Part shown: piece after piece, positions 35,007 to 44,388 of the stretch
Numbering within the stretch: position 1 is the stretch's first letter
How the letters are laid out: each line of letters starts with the position of its first letter
Assembly: GCF_001952075.1 (NCBI RefSeq)
Contig: NZ_LXYU01000003.1
Coordinates: 62,001-126,000, forward strand
DNA: 64,000 nucleotides
From: Ditibartonella apis
GTDB taxonomy: Bacteria > Pseudomonadota > Alphaproteobacteria > Rhizobiales > Rhizobiaceae
Reading direction: 5' to 3'
Translations under genes and position numbers: made by a program
Notes under the pieces: generated by a model
Databases searched by the model: none
The model's input: only the letters and a program-made list of their open reading frames with translations
What the model was told of the DNA's origin: nothing

Positions 35007-35993
35007 TTACCACGTCCCTAAAGGAAACCAGCCACGATTTGTGATGAAAAGTTGCGGTTGACGCCCGCCCATACGAGATCGTCCATTATCCTCTTTGAGG
35101 ATGGTTGTAACAACATATCCGGATGGCATATTAGTTACGGTACCTACTTGAATTGGGACATCTGCCCACCCCACAACCCGGCTATCTTTTACACAATCAT
35201 TTTGATATGCAACGCAGCGGCTTTCAATATGACTGGCGAGATTTCCGTTTATCCAGGTTTGACCGGTAATATTACCATCGGATTGAAAGTATGTTTTTCC
35301 CTGAATATTTATTTCATTAGCAAAATACGTTGTCCCGTTGGTGTAGAATTTGGCAACATCGCCAAATTTATGGACATGGATGTTCAGCGATTCTCCAACA
35401 AAGGCCAAATCCGAATAGTTTTCGTTTTCTGCCGTGTAACCAAGACGCAGCATCGGGTATATTGTGCCTGGCGGAAACTGAACAAAAGTAGTTTCTGCAC
35501 TATTTTTTACCGTTAGATTACCGGTAATCGTGCCGCCGGTTTTGGGAAGATGGGTCTTGTCAAGATTTGCTATTTTTTCGCGTTCGTCGGCTGTCATAAT
35601 TTTGGCATTCGACGCCTCTTTCATATTGCCCATATCGAACGCGTCGGTTCGCTTGGCCGACGGGTCATAGATTGCGACGGTCATGTCGCCGCCACCGGTA
35701 AGGGTCTGCCAACCATTGCCGGATAGAAAAGTGGTGTTTGAAGGCGCACCACTTGTTTCAATTTCAGTTAAAACGACTTTGTCTTTTCTGGCCAAAGTGC
35801 CGAGCGTTTCAGGTTGAACGGCACTATCGGCTCTTTTCCCCTGTTCGGCCGTTGCAAATTCGCTTCTATCGGCTGTTGCAGCCGTACCCAGAACCGAAGG
35901 CGTTACGGCTTTGTCATTGGAAGCACGTGCTGCCATATCCTGTGGCGTTGCAGTCGGAATTTCGAAAGTGTGTGTATGATAGGGTACAGCCAT
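35007..35993 (-). CDS. Phage tail fibre protein
   Basis: 328 aa. The N-terminal part has tandem short motifs typical of fibre stalks (TATPQDMAARASNDKAVTPS, then GTLARKDKVVL), followed by KTGGTITGNLTVKN-like fibre repeats, and a beta-rich C-terminus ending GRSRMGGRQPQLFITNRGWFPLGTW, as in receptor-binding tips. It likely binds the host surface. Its ATG abuts the stop of the 55-aa gene upstream. Confidence 0.75.
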   Translation of the reverse strand: MAVPYHTHTFEIPTATPQDMAARASNDKAVTPSVLGTAATADRSEFATAEQGKRADSAVQPETLGTLARKDKVVLTEIETSGAPSNTTFLSGNGWQTLTGGGDMTVAIYDPSAKRTDAFDMGNMKEASNAKIMTADEREKIANLDKTHLPKTGGTITGNLTVKNSAETTFVQFPPGTIYPMLRLGYTAENENYSDLAFVGESLNIHVHKFGDVAKFYTNGTTYFANEINIQGKTYFQSDGNITGQTWINGNLASHIESRCVAYQNDCVKDSRVVGWADVPIQVGTVTNMPSGYVVTTILKEDNGRSRMGGRQPQLFITNRGWFPLGTW

Positions 35994-36161
35994 TTAAACC
36001 CCCAGTTTCTTCAAACAGTTGTCGAGTTCGGTAATCTTGTTCTGTAACGGCATAAGAAGTGCGGAAAGGGCAACATGCGCCATTTGATTATTCGCGTAAA
36101 TCAATATGCGGATTTTCTCCGGCTCTTTTATGCCGGATATTGCAAAAGGGTGTTCATCCAT
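35994..36161 (-). CDS. Small hypothetical phage protein (55 aa)
   Basis: Starting at the ATG at 36161: MDEHPFAISGIKEPEKIRIL..., with a heptad-like C-terminal helix (MPLQNKITELDNCLKKLGV). It sits exactly between two tail-fibre genes (3 bp from one stop, 0 bp to the next start), which supports it as a real gene despite its size. Possibly a trimerising or accessory fibre component (inference). Confidence 0.6.
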   Translation of the reverse strand: MDEHPFAISGIKEPEKIRILIYANNQMAHVALSALLMPLQNKITELDNCLKKLGV

Positions 36162-36164
36162 TGT

Positions 36165-37106
36165 TCAAGCCTTGATAATATATTGAATGGCAATATTGAC
36201 CGGGCGAGCTTCATTGCCGCCATCGGCATTGATGTTGAGACTATGGCTGTGTCTTCCGGATATCGCCGTGTTTTCGGTTATCTGTGAATACCAATCCCAG
36301 CCATTTTTGCCGTCTGCTCCTCCGTTGTTGCGTTTCCATGTGGTATAGCTGTGGTTGTGTTCGCCAGCTTCACCGACCGAGCCCGAATGGCTGTGCCACC
36401 GGTTCTGGCTATCCTGAAAAGAGGCAAAAGCACGATTGGGGTCGATATTTCTGCCTGCATCTGTTCCGCGTAGAAATACACCGCGCAAATCCGGCACGGC
36501 AAAGGTTGTTTGCCCGTCGCCTTTTCCCCACCATTCGCCGATAGCCGAAAACAATGCGCCATATTGTGTTCTTGATAATAAGCGTCCGTCACAGGGTATC
36601 CAACCGGAAGGCGCTGTCGGCGCACCGAACATTGAAATAACACCGGCCGGCGTTGATTGTTGAGGTGTCGGCGAAGACAAAAACCAGCCGCCGCTCCCGT
36701 TGTTCAGTAAACTGCAAAAGACAATTTCATAGAGAGCGCCAGCCTGAATGTCCCCGCTTTCCAAGGGTTTTACCCCTTGATAAGTTGCTTTGAAAACCGG
36801 CTTATAATCAATATTGTTGAGGCTTATCATCGGTTGATCGATATTCATCCCGAGAGCGCGAAACCGCAATGTTATGCCGTTGATATAAGCAGTTACCGGT
36901 GTTTTCGACTGTATGGCAATGCGTGAAGAGGATCCTTCGACGGTAACATCGCCGCCGATATCGCACATATATTCGCGCACACGCTGCATCATCGAACGGG
37001 CGGAATTGTTGACCGTGCTTGGCGGCTGCCCCTCTGTCCAGTTGATAATATTGTCGGCATTGGCATTGCTTGCCGCCGAAAGTGACCAATCATAAATCGA
37101 ACTCAT
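36165..37106 (-). CDS. Tail fibre protein with phage tail collar domain
   Basis: 313 aa. The centre carries the tail-collar signature (PAGVISMFGAPTAPSGWIPCDG at about 155-176, then FAVPDLRGVFLRGTD at about 208-222), and the C-terminus (HSHSGSVGEAGEHNHSYTTW, ARPVNIAIQYIIKA) has the His-rich HxH motifs that often bind metal ions in trimeric fibre tips. The N-terminus would attach to the virion. Overlaps the upstream gene by 4 bp. Confidence 0.85.
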   Translation of the reverse strand: MSSIYDWSLSAASNANADNIINWTEGQPPSTVNNSARSMMQRVREYMCDIGGDVTVEGSSSRIAIQSKTPVTAYINGITLRFRALGMNIDQPMISLNNIDYKPVFKATYQGVKPLESGDIQAGALYEIVFCSLLNNGSGGWFLSSPTPQQSTPAGVISMFGAPTAPSGWIPCDGRLLSRTQYGALFSAIGEWWGKGDGQTTFAVPDLRGVFLRGTDAGRNIDPNRAFASFQDSQNRWHSHSGSVGEAGEHNHSYTTWKRNNGGADGKNGWDWYSQITENTAISGRHSHSLNINADGGNEARPVNIAIQYIIKA

Positions 37107-37498
37107 AACATTCCCCCGTTATTGGTCTTCGACTGCATGTTTGATAAAAGGCGCAAAAGTGCCTGCGATTGCTCGGTTGACGGGCCACACACCGGTTTTA
37201 GCTGCATCGAGCTTGTCTGTGGTGCATCAACATTGCCTAAAGCGATCAATGCATTGGCAAGTGAACCGGCGCCTTTTTCAAGGCCTTTTTCCGTTTGCCC
37301 GTCTTCCACTAATCCGTAAGCGGTGGTGGGTGTGGGAGAATTATCTCTATTGTTATCACCGGTGACGAGGGAAGGGGCGGATAGGCCGGTTTTAAAGTTT
37401 TGACCACCATATCCCGAGGGGCCAATCGAGCCGAGCACAGGCGCATTGTCATTGGATGGGCGGTTAGCCCAAAAATTAAAAAAAGAATGTGAATTCAT
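37103..37498 (-). CDS. Hypothetical phage structural-region protein
   Basis: 131 aa from the ATG at 37498, which has GGAGG 7 bp upstream (the frame is open further 5' but without a ribosome-binding site). Asn/Ser/Gly/Pro-rich N-terminal half, helical C-terminal half (TEQSQALLRLLSNMQSK). Family not recognised. Translationally coupled to the collar-domain fibre gene. Confidence 0.6.
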   Translation of the reverse strand: MNSHSFFNFWANRPSNDNAPVLGSIGPSGYGGQNFKTGLSAPSLVTGDNNRDNSPTPTTAYGLVEDGQTEKGLEKGAGSLANALIALGNVDAPQTSSMQLKPVCGPSTEQSQALLRLLSNMQSKTNNGGML

Positions 37499-37683
37499 GA
37501 GGTAGCCTCCATTCGGGTGCAATTTTTCCTTCGCGTTTCCGGTCGGCCCAGGAAGGGTCACGCAATGTCTCTTGATTGATTTGTCGTTAAATTTCTGCGG
37601 CTCATGCTCAAGCGGCGGGTGGGGACAAGCCTCTTGTCTCCCATGTCACTGAGGGGCGTTTGAAACACCCGAATGGCTTACCT

Positions 37684-38733
37684 TTATAGAAGCCTTTCCA
37701 TTGGAAATCCGAGCTTGTTGTAATTAACCATTAACAACCCGCTTTCGGGGTGGGTCATCACTTTATCGGGGTCGGTTTTAAGGATTTCTTGTGCGATAAC
37801 ACCGCGATAGCGTTCAGCCCTTCCGATATAGTTGAAATTATAGACATTGTAGCCGTTGCGTTTGCCCGCATAGCGGATATTTTCTTTTGTACGTTTGTCC
37901 GACAAGCCAAAAAGCGATGAGAGAGCCCCCAAACCGTTTCCTATTGTGGTGAGCGCACCATTCTGTTGTCTCGTTGTCTGCGTTCCGCTTGACGTTCCGT
38001 AATTTCCGGCCGCTCCCTGAGCCGCACTTAAAAGCATGGCAAGCCGGTTCCAGCCACGGTTATCTTCTTCATTCCATTGGTCACGTGCCGCATCAAGTTT
38101 TTGCTGGTTGTTCTGGTCAAGGATTGTGCCGCCTTTCAAAGCATTGAGAAGATTATTGCCTTGCCCTTGAAAATAATTGCTTGCGGCCGAAAGCTGGTTA
38201 TTGTTTGCCCTGTCGATAAGTTCATTGGCATTGAGCATATTTCCAACATCCTGATTATACTGGTTGGAAAGTGCCGTTGTTGCAGCCTGTCCCAATTGTC
38301 GAGACAGAACACCGCTATGGGCGCCCGAACCGTAACGACCAGCGCCACTCATTTGACTGTTGATGGTGGTGGCGGTGTTATCAAGTGTGTTTTGCAAAGC
38401 CTGATTATAGGCACTGTTTCCCCCCACCATTTTTCCCGAAGCCATATCGGCAAGGTTCTGGCCACTTGCATTTTTGCCGCCTGCAAGGCCTTGCAAATAG
38501 CTGTTGCCATAATTGGCGGTGGCGTTTCCAAGCCCGCTAATGGCATTTTTTGTTGTGTCACTTAAATCGGCCACCCGCGAGCCTTGATAAACATTGCCAC
38601 CCTGACCGGAATTATAAAGATCCATGGCATCTTTGGCCGAGCGCTTGAAGAGTGGTGCCGCCCATTCCGGCGGGGCTGATGTCTCGGTCTTCGTTTGTGT
38701 GGTTTTTGCACCTTTTCCGCTACTTCCGCCCAT
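37684..38733 (-). CDS. Phage protein with S74-type intramolecular chaperone domain
   Basis: 349 aa. Residues about 1-275 are Gly/Asn/Gln/Ala-rich and helical (SQMSGAGRYGSGAHSGVLSR, NNYGNSYLQGLAGG-like), resembling podovirus injection or tail-needle-type proteins. The C-terminal approximately 70 residues (SDKRTKENIRYAGKRNGYNV..., YRGVIAQEIL) match the peptidase S74 auto-cleaving chaperone of tail fibres. Expected to trimerise and be processed during tail assembly; exact virion location inferred. Confidence 0.72.
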   Translation of the reverse strand: MGGSSGKGAKTTQTKTETSAPPEWAAPLFKRSAKDAMDLYNSGQGGNVYQGSRVADLSDTTKNAISGLGNATANYGNSYLQGLAGGKNASGQNLADMASGKMVGGNSAYNQALQNTLDNTATTINSQMSGAGRYGSGAHSGVLSRQLGQAATTALSNQYNQDVGNMLNANELIDRANNNQLSAASNYFQGQGNNLLNALKGGTILDQNNQQKLDAARDQWNEEDNRGWNRLAMLLSAAQGAAGNYGTSSGTQTTRQQNGALTTIGNGLGALSSLFGLSDKRTKENIRYAGKRNGYNVYNFNYIGRAERYRGVIAQEILKTDPDKVMTHPESGLLMVNYNKLGFPMERLL

Positions 38734-39163
38734 TGTTCAATTCCTTTCGATATTTGACCACGCTTGGCCTATAGCCATGTGCGCGCATGATTTTTGACCA
38801 GCCGATGCGACCGATGGGGCAAATTTCGGATGCGCCGATGGTTTTTGCCCATTCTTCTATCGGTTCGATCATATCGGCTATTTTCTCGCCGCCGTGACCG
38901 GCAAGTTCGAGGAGTTCGACACGTTTTTTCCCGCTCGCCAGAATTTCGATATGCGAGGTGACGAAGGCTACAAAGTTTTCTTTCTCGTCAACAATGATCC
39001 ATAATTGCCGCTCGCCACTTGCAATTTCTTCTGCCATTGTTTGAAACGATATGTCGTCGGGAAAACGACGGGCGATTTTTGTCATCGCCTCTGTGAGATC
39101 GCCGCTATAGCGTTTCATCCGTTCATAAGGCCAGTTTTCGGTGAGATAGATTTTATAGCTCAT
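38720..39163 (-). CDS. Phage GNAT-like protein
   Basis: 147 aa from the ATG at 39163 (which overlaps the previous stop, ATGA). The fold suggested by the sequence is a small acetyltransferase-like domain: QLWIIVDEKENFVAFVTSHIE strands, a central helix EKIADMIEPIEEWAKTIGASEI, and a late GWSKIMRAHGYRPSVVKYRKEL as in GNAT C-termini. The canonical acetyl-CoA loop is not evident. Common next to head-tail genes in rhizobial phages; possibly structural or host-modifying. Confidence 0.55.
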   Translation of the reverse strand: MSYKIYLTENWPYERMKRYSGDLTEAMTKIARRFPDDISFQTMAEEIASGERQLWIIVDEKENFVAFVTSHIEILASGKKRVELLELAGHGGEKIADMIEPIEEWAKTIGASEICPIGRIGWSKIMRAHGYRPSVVKYRKELNNGRK

Positions 39164-40626
39164 CTTTTTCCGGCTCTTGTAAAATCGACATTGAAGCCTG
39201 CAATATGCGACCATTTTTCCCCCGCCGGAACACGCAGGCGGAATTTGTGAAAACGCGCCCGTGAGCGGCCATGGTAACGGCCGGTATTATAAGAGGCGGT
39301 TTTCTCTGCCGACCATTTTACCGGTTCTTGCGGGTTTCTTCGCATTCTTGCACCAATTGCAAGCAAGGCTTCATTGCTGTCTATTTGTGCAATAACATTT
39401 TCCAGCCGGTTTATATCACCATTGGGGGCAGCAACTTCCTGCGAGGAAACTATTGCCTCCATTGCTTCTCCCGAAAAGGAGCCCAAACGGTAATCAACTG
39501 AAAAAGCGCCGAGAATGGGCGCACCGCCTTGCCAGATTTTGCTATCCAGCGAAAACGGCAAATTTTCCAGAATAGTTGAAATATTATCAAGCCCGTCGAG
39601 CGTGTAACCGCTTGTATAAATCGGCATAATGCTGCTTGCCGCAATGCTGATAACCGTCCATTTTTGCAGGCCCCAGTCATAGACCATCAATTCGTTCATC
39701 ACGCCCGAACCGTTATAATCCATCGCCCAATAGACACGGTTATAGAAAGGGTCGATTGCACAAAACATTTCGGCAAGATTATTGGCATTCATGCGGGTAA
39801 AGACCGAGCGATCGATTTTTTCAAAACCGATAGGTATCACCGCGCCATCGCTCGTAATCTGGAAAAAACCGCCTTCATCGGCATAAAAGGAAAATTCTCC
39901 GCGACTGCTGATCGAATTGGATGATTTTGCACCGCGTTTGTCATGAATTTTCTGGAATGAAAATATGATGTCGGAACCGGGAATGAATGTGCCGCGATAA
40001 ATCGCTGATTGCAAAAAAATAATCGGGTTGGTTGCTTCACTCGATCCTTGAACACTGCCGCCATCCGGAAAATCCTGATAGTCGCAAGACTTTTCTCCCA
40101 CTGTCCAGAATTCCGCATCATTAAGGCCCGACCAGTAAACGCGGTTGGGATTATCCGGCAATTGCATGAGACAAACAAAATCGCCCCACACTTTGACAGC
40201 TCCCGCCCGTGGCGGATTGCCGCCAAGATTGCGGAATTTTGCCGAACGGTTGAGCTCGAAAACCTGTGGCGGGTCGTTTTTGTTGACGGCGATAATATAA
40301 TTGCCGAAAGAAGCAAAAGACCAGCGTGCCTCATCGGAAGCGGAATAGATTTTTCCCGTTTGAGTAATGTCGCGCCAGGAAAGATCGGTATTGTCTAGGA
40401 CAAAAAGTTTTTTTGCAGTTCCGGCAAAAACCGAGGTTGTTCCGTCAAGCGACCGTGCGGCATAGGCTCCATAAGGCTTTTCCGGAAACGGTTTGGAAAA
40501 CGCTTTGAAACCGGGCATTGGAATATAACTGCCGTCGGCTGGCAAAACATTCAATATATCATCGCTATAGTCGCTATTGATGTCGGCAATGTCGGGGCGA
40601 TATTCGGCTATGGTTAAAAATGTCAT
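39160..40626 (-). CDS. Putative P22 gp10-like DNA-stabilisation/head-completion protein
   Basis: 488-aa beta-rich protein with repeated propeller-like segments (YGAYAARSLDGTTSVFAGTAKKLFVLDN; NRVYWAMDYNGSGVMNELMVYDWGLQKW). Length and gene order (after an adaptor, before fibre genes) match P22 gp10, which plugs the portal after packaging. Sequence similarity to P22 itself cannot be tested here. Start abuts the stop of the adaptor gene. Confidence 0.6.
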   Translation of the reverse strand: MTFLTIAEYRPDIADINSDYSDDILNVLPADGSYIPMPGFKAFSKPFPEKPYGAYAARSLDGTTSVFAGTAKKLFVLDNTDLSWRDITQTGKIYSASDEARWSFASFGNYIIAVNKNDPPQVFELNRSAKFRNLGGNPPRAGAVKVWGDFVCLMQLPDNPNRVYWSGLNDAEFWTVGEKSCDYQDFPDGGSVQGSSEATNPIIFLQSAIYRGTFIPGSDIIFSFQKIHDKRGAKSSNSISSRGEFSFYADEGGFFQITSDGAVIPIGFEKIDRSVFTRMNANNLAEMFCAIDPFYNRVYWAMDYNGSGVMNELMVYDWGLQKWTVISIAASSIMPIYTSGYTLDGLDNISTILENLPFSLDSKIWQGGAPILGAFSVDYRLGSFSGEAMEAIVSSQEVAAPNGDINRLENVIAQIDSNEALLAIGARMRRNPQEPVKWSAEKTASYNTGRYHGRSRARFHKFRLRVPAGEKWSHIAGFNVDFTRAGKR

Positions 40627-41322
40627 TTAAAACACCGTTGCTTTGATTTTGCCGCTACCATTGCGCCGCGAAGTTTCCGCTTTAAGCGCTGAAAGCTGCT
40701 CGTTAAAGTCGTTAAAGGCTGTTCGAGCGCCATCGGCATCTTTCAAAATATCTTTATAAAGCTCGTATTTTGCCCGCGCTTTGACAAGGTCGAACGCATC
40801 GAGAAACCACGGGCTTTCCTCGTCGGCTTTCAAAACTTCTTCAAGCCGGTAAGGCTCAATCATCAGGCGTATTTTGTAAACCTTGTCAGGGCAGGGAAAG
40901 AGCCGCAGTTTTTTTGAAAAATAACAATAGGCATAAGGTTCGCCATGGGCTGAACCCGCGCTTTCAAGTTCTTGCGGGGAATTGAGATGAAGCCTTTTTG
41001 CATTTCCATCAGATTTTTCAAGAAAAACAAAGCGGATACCGGCCGCACTCGCAATCGCCTTTTCGGTTGTTGTGCCATACCAGTCCTGATTTTTAGTCGT
41101 CAAAAAGGTAATATCGCGCGTTTCATTGAAATAAAGCGGTTCTCGTGCTGAAAAGCGGATGGCCGAATAGATTGCTTCCTGAATTTGGCTGAAATATTCA
41201 TTTGTCGTGTCGTCAATTTCATCCTGAATAACGGCAATCATATCCGAAAAGTTTTTGTTTTTCGGCTGGAGAGAAGTGGGAAGACTTGTAATCGGCCCTG
41301 TCGTGGTAATGATAATGGCCAT
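40627..41322 (-). CDS. Phage head-tail adaptor protein
   Basis: 231 aa, mostly helical: FSDMIAVIQDEIDDTTNEYFSQIQEAIYSAIRF (about 25-57) and DAFDLVKARAKYELYKDILKDADGARTAFNDFNEQLSALK (about 180-219). This is the arrangement of the gp4/gp6/gp11-type connector that docks to the portal in podoviruses. Placed directly before the gp10-like gene. Confidence 0.65.
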   Translation of the reverse strand: MAIIITTTGPITSLPTSLQPKNKNFSDMIAVIQDEIDDTTNEYFSQIQEAIYSAIRFSAREPLYFNETRDITFLTTKNQDWYGTTTEKAIASAAGIRFVFLEKSDGNAKRLHLNSPQELESAGSAHGEPYAYCYFSKKLRLFPCPDKVYKIRLMIEPYRLEEVLKADEESPWFLDAFDLVKARAKYELYKDILKDADGARTAFNDFNEQLSALKAETSRRNGSGKIKATVF

Positions 41323-41460
41323 AATATTAAACCTTTGTTTTCCGGTTTTTCTTCGAGTTCAGGTCAAGTGTTCTCAGCCGCTTCTTTCCGCTTGCGGTCT
41401 TCAAATCGGCGGCTGTTGATTGCGTTGTTGTTGCTTGCGCCGGTATGGAAGGCGCGGCTT

Positions 41461-41691
41461 TCAGTTTTCCGGCTTTTTCCGCACTGTTTCGAGATGTGCT
41501 TGCGGTTTTTTCACTCTCGCTTTTTTTGCCGGTTTTCGGGAAAGGGGCGTAGACTTTGTATCTCGCACATTGGTATCAGGCACATTTGTGTCTCGCACCT
41601 TCCCGCTTTCTGCGACAGGTTCATTGAAATCCATCAATATCCAGTCGGTATCATCGCTTGAAGGCATGTCTATAGAATAAGCATGGGTCAT
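41461..41691 (-). CDS. Small hypothetical phage protein, basic tail
   Basis: 76 aa with an acidic first half (MTHAYSIDMPSSDDTDWILM) and a lysine-rich C-terminus (RKPAKKARVKKPQAHLE). Contains a short internal repeat (VRDTNVPDTNVRDTKS). No family recognised and no strong ribosome-binding site; accepted mainly because it fills the space between the capsid and adaptor genes on the coding strand. Confidence 0.45.
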   Translation of the reverse strand: MTHAYSIDMPSSDDTDWILMDFNEPVAESGKVRDTNVPDTNVRDTKSTPLSRKPAKKARVKKPQAHLETVRKKPEN

Positions 41692-41714
41692 TTTTTGTTT
41701 CTGACAAAATCACC

Positions 41715-41732
41715 GGTTTTTTTAAAAAACAC
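41715..41732. repeat. 18-mer shared with the tRNA-Pro flank
   Basis: GGTTTTTTTAAAAAACAC, identical to 29694-29711. One of the A/T palindrome family. Confidence 0.5.
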
Positions 41733-41776
41733 GGAAAGGGGAAAAACGCGCTTTAAACAGCTCGTCGAACAAAAAG

Positions 41777-41800
41777 AAAAAGGAGCACTTGCCCCTTTTT
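41777..41800 (-). terminator. Terminator-like hairpin after the capsid gene
   Basis: On the minus strand AAAAAGG-ggcaagtgct-CCTTTTT, followed by CTTTTTG; 22 bp after the capsid stop. A modest hairpin that may reduce expression of the genes beyond. Confidence 0.55.
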
Positions 41801-41821
41801 CTGTTGTTTCAAATGCCGTTG

Positions 41822-42940
41822 TTAAAGCGGCTCGGCATAGGTTGAAATGACGATGGTTGCGAAATCCTGTTCACCGATCGTGCTGTCTTTCAGTTTGAAG
41901 TTTGTTTTCTTCATACCGATCAGGGTTTTTGCCGCAACGCCGAGTTCGCGTTCATAGTCGAAGAATTCTTCAACCAGTTTATAGCGCGTTGGTCCGCGGT
42001 CCTTGCCGAAAGCGACGATGGAAGCCTGTGCCCCCAAAAGCACCGCACGGCGGGTGTTTGAAACAGGCGTGGTCGGGTCGGCAGAATTGACACCTTCGGT
42101 AATATGTTCGGCTTCACGCAGAACCACCCCGTTATACATGCCGAGCGAGCCGTCAAAAATCGGGTTTTTGGCGCGCGAACCCTGATAGGCCGCTTTTTGA
42201 ATATCAAGCCATTGGCCGGTTGCTGTGTTGGTGCGCAATGCCGTCACCTGTGTCGGGTGCAGGTAAAGCACATAAACACTATCACCTTCGACACGCACAG
42301 GGCGCAAACGCGGATTGGCAAGTTTTGCCCGCTCCACCGCTTTATCAACCAGAGAAAGATTGAACACATCTTTTTCATCAAGGCTTTCGTCAGTGGTTTT
42401 GCCATTCGGGCGAATAATGCGCTTGTCGGTCGGGGCTGTCGGCTGGTTAAAACCGTAATGCACCGGCGACAATGAAATGGTGCGGCCTTCAAAGTTCATT
42501 TGTGTGGCGGTATAGCCGCAAACATGGGTAAAAAACATGAGCGACAAACGGTCGGCATACCAGTCGGTCAAACCGTCCTTGGCTTCGCTGCGCAAATCGA
42601 AAAGCACGCGCTACTGGTCGATTGTGCCCTCGTTTTTCACTCTCACAGCATGGGCAAGTTCATTGATGATAACAGCATCATTCAAGGTTGAAAGGGCTTC
42701 TTCATTGCCCTCCAGTTTAACCCCTTCCGAAACGCCTTCGCCCGTCAACTGGGTGCGCAAGCCGAAACGGACAGTATCACCCGCGCCTTTCTGGGTTTCG
42801 TCTTTAAGCTGGATAATGCTGTTGGTGTCGGTTCCGATCAAAGGCGCAATCTCGGTAGCTTTCGATACTTCGACGGCAAGTTTCTTCGACCAGGCACGAA
42901 CAGCCAGAGGGTCGTTCACCCCGATGGATGTAATAGCCAT
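41822..42940 (-). pseudogene. Major capsid protein (N4-gp56/DUF4043 family), interrupted by in-frame TAG
   Basis: One continuous reading frame of 373 codons that would give a 372-aa major capsid protein, but codon 110 is TAG. The first part (42611-42940) begins MAITSIGVNDPLAVRAW and includes GAGDTVRFGLRTQLTGEG and LEGNEEALSTLNDAV, all typical of the N4-gp56 family. It breaks at TIDQ-stop-RVLFDLRSEAKDGLTDWYADR, where relatives read Gln-Arg-Val, so CAG has most simply become TAG. The remainder runs to 41822 and is otherwise intact. With no visible suppressor tRNA, the phage cannot make capsids unless amber codons are read through in the host. Confidence 0.85.
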
Positions 42941-43181
42941 TATGGCCTCCTAAAATTCAATTGATTTTCAAGCTTTTTGTCGCTTTAACGCGAGCGAACC
43001 AACGAAACCGGAAAACCTCCGGTGGGTGAAAATGATAACGTCCATTTCAAACGAAAATCCGCAAAAGAAAAAGTTGAAAGTTTTAAAACAAACCGGCACA
43101 AACTTGCTTCACAGTTCTGAAAGCCTCATGCATTTTGCAAGCCCCATCTTTTTGCAGGCGGTGGTTTTTAAAGCACAAACC

Positions 43182-44192
43182 TTATTCGCCCCTCATCAGA
43201 ATGTTGAAGGCTCTTTCATTTCGCGGATTGGAAATCCATTCGGCAAATTGCCGGTCGCTCATGGCATCTATGGCTTCAAGGCTCAACGGGTCGGCAATAG
43301 CGCGCCCGTTTGATGCGGTGAGCGTGCGTGCGGCGTTTTTTTTGGCGCGCATTGCGGCAATGTCACCCCCCGCCATAGATTCCGCCATAGATCCAGTTGC
43401 GGATTTCGCCTTGAAGCCGATATTTTTTGCATAATTATAAATTGTTTGCGCGGGATTTGTACCGCTTTCCAAAGCACCTTTGACAATGGCTGCAAGCTCG
43501 TTGCCAATCTGCGCATTGATCGCATCGGTATTTTTAAAAGCAGGGTAGGCATCGGCGAGCGCCTTCAACTGGTTCACCCGTGCTTTATAAAGAAAATCGG
43601 CCGCCTCGTCGAAATCCGGCAGTTCGGCTTTGAGTGCGGTTACAGAAGTGGCAAAATAATCCTTCACCGCTTCCTGTTCTCTCGCAGTTTCAATAAATTG
43701 CCGCTCTTCGGCTTCTCTCTTTTGTCTTTCGGCTTCCTCGTTTTGCAATTTCGTGCCAATCCATTTGACATAGCCGACAAAATCTTTTTCCGGGTCAGGC
43801 GCTTCTGGTTGTGGCTGTTTTAACGGTGAGAAGCTCTCTCTTCCGGCATGATTTTCTGTGAATTCACGTGCAATTTTGAAACGTTCTTCAATGCGGGCAA
43901 GTTTGGCTTTTGCCTCTGCCGCCTCGGCTTGCGCTTTTTTGCGTTCTTCCCTTTCGGCGTGAAGTGCACCATGCGGAACCATATGGTTTCGCGCTTTTGT
44001 GGTTCTTTCGTCTTCTTCTTCCGCTAGCGGTTTTTCATGTTCCCCTTCCTGACTTTCGGAAGGTTCGGTCATAGTATTACTGTCGGAAAAATTTTCCGGT
44101 AAAGCGGTCTCATCGTCAAATCCGTTATTGTCGGTATTTTGGTGGCCAAGAACATCCTGTTCTTCCGGTGAAAATTCGGGTGCAATATCCAT
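43182..44192 (-). CDS. Phage scaffolding protein
   Basis: 336 aa, highly charged and helical. It has an acidic N-terminus (PEEQDVLGHQNTDNNGFDDE), then HMVPHGALHAEREERKKAQAEAAEAKAKLARIEERF (about 70-105), the hallmark of P22-like scaffolds, a coiled coil EEAERQKREAEERQFIETAREQEAV, and a basic C-terminal helix that would bind the capsid. Located between portal and capsid genes as expected. Confidence 0.82.
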   Translation of the reverse strand: MDIAPEFSPEEQDVLGHQNTDNNGFDDETALPENFSDSNTMTEPSESQEGEHEKPLAEEEDERTTKARNHMVPHGALHAEREERKKAQAEAAEAKAKLARIEERFKIAREFTENHAGRESFSPLKQPQPEAPDPEKDFVGYVKWIGTKLQNEEAERQKREAEERQFIETAREQEAVKDYFATSVTALKAELPDFDEAADFLYKARVNQLKALADAYPAFKNTDAINAQIGNELAAIVKGALESGTNPAQTIYNYAKNIGFKAKSATGSMAESMAGGDIAAMRAKKNAARTLTASNGRAIADPLSLEAIDAMSDRQFAEWISNPRNERAFNILMRGE

Positions 44193-44388
44193 AAATTTAT
44201 CCTTTAAACATGCCCTTTAAAAAAACGGGCAGCAGAGCATCAAAACGCCGATGCTTGAGGCGAAGCCGGTTCCTCCGGCAGGAAAGACAAAAGTTGCGAT
44301 TGCGGGAGTTGAAAAGCAGCGACAAGCTGAAATGCCGCTTTGACAAATTTAAAACCTCATCCCGTCCAAGCTTTGTGATTAGCCTGTT

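Noticed and set aside
41822-42940. Genome-wide TAG reassignment
   Set aside because: No suppressor tRNA is visible in the window and only one gene is affected, so a single nonsense mutation is simpler.
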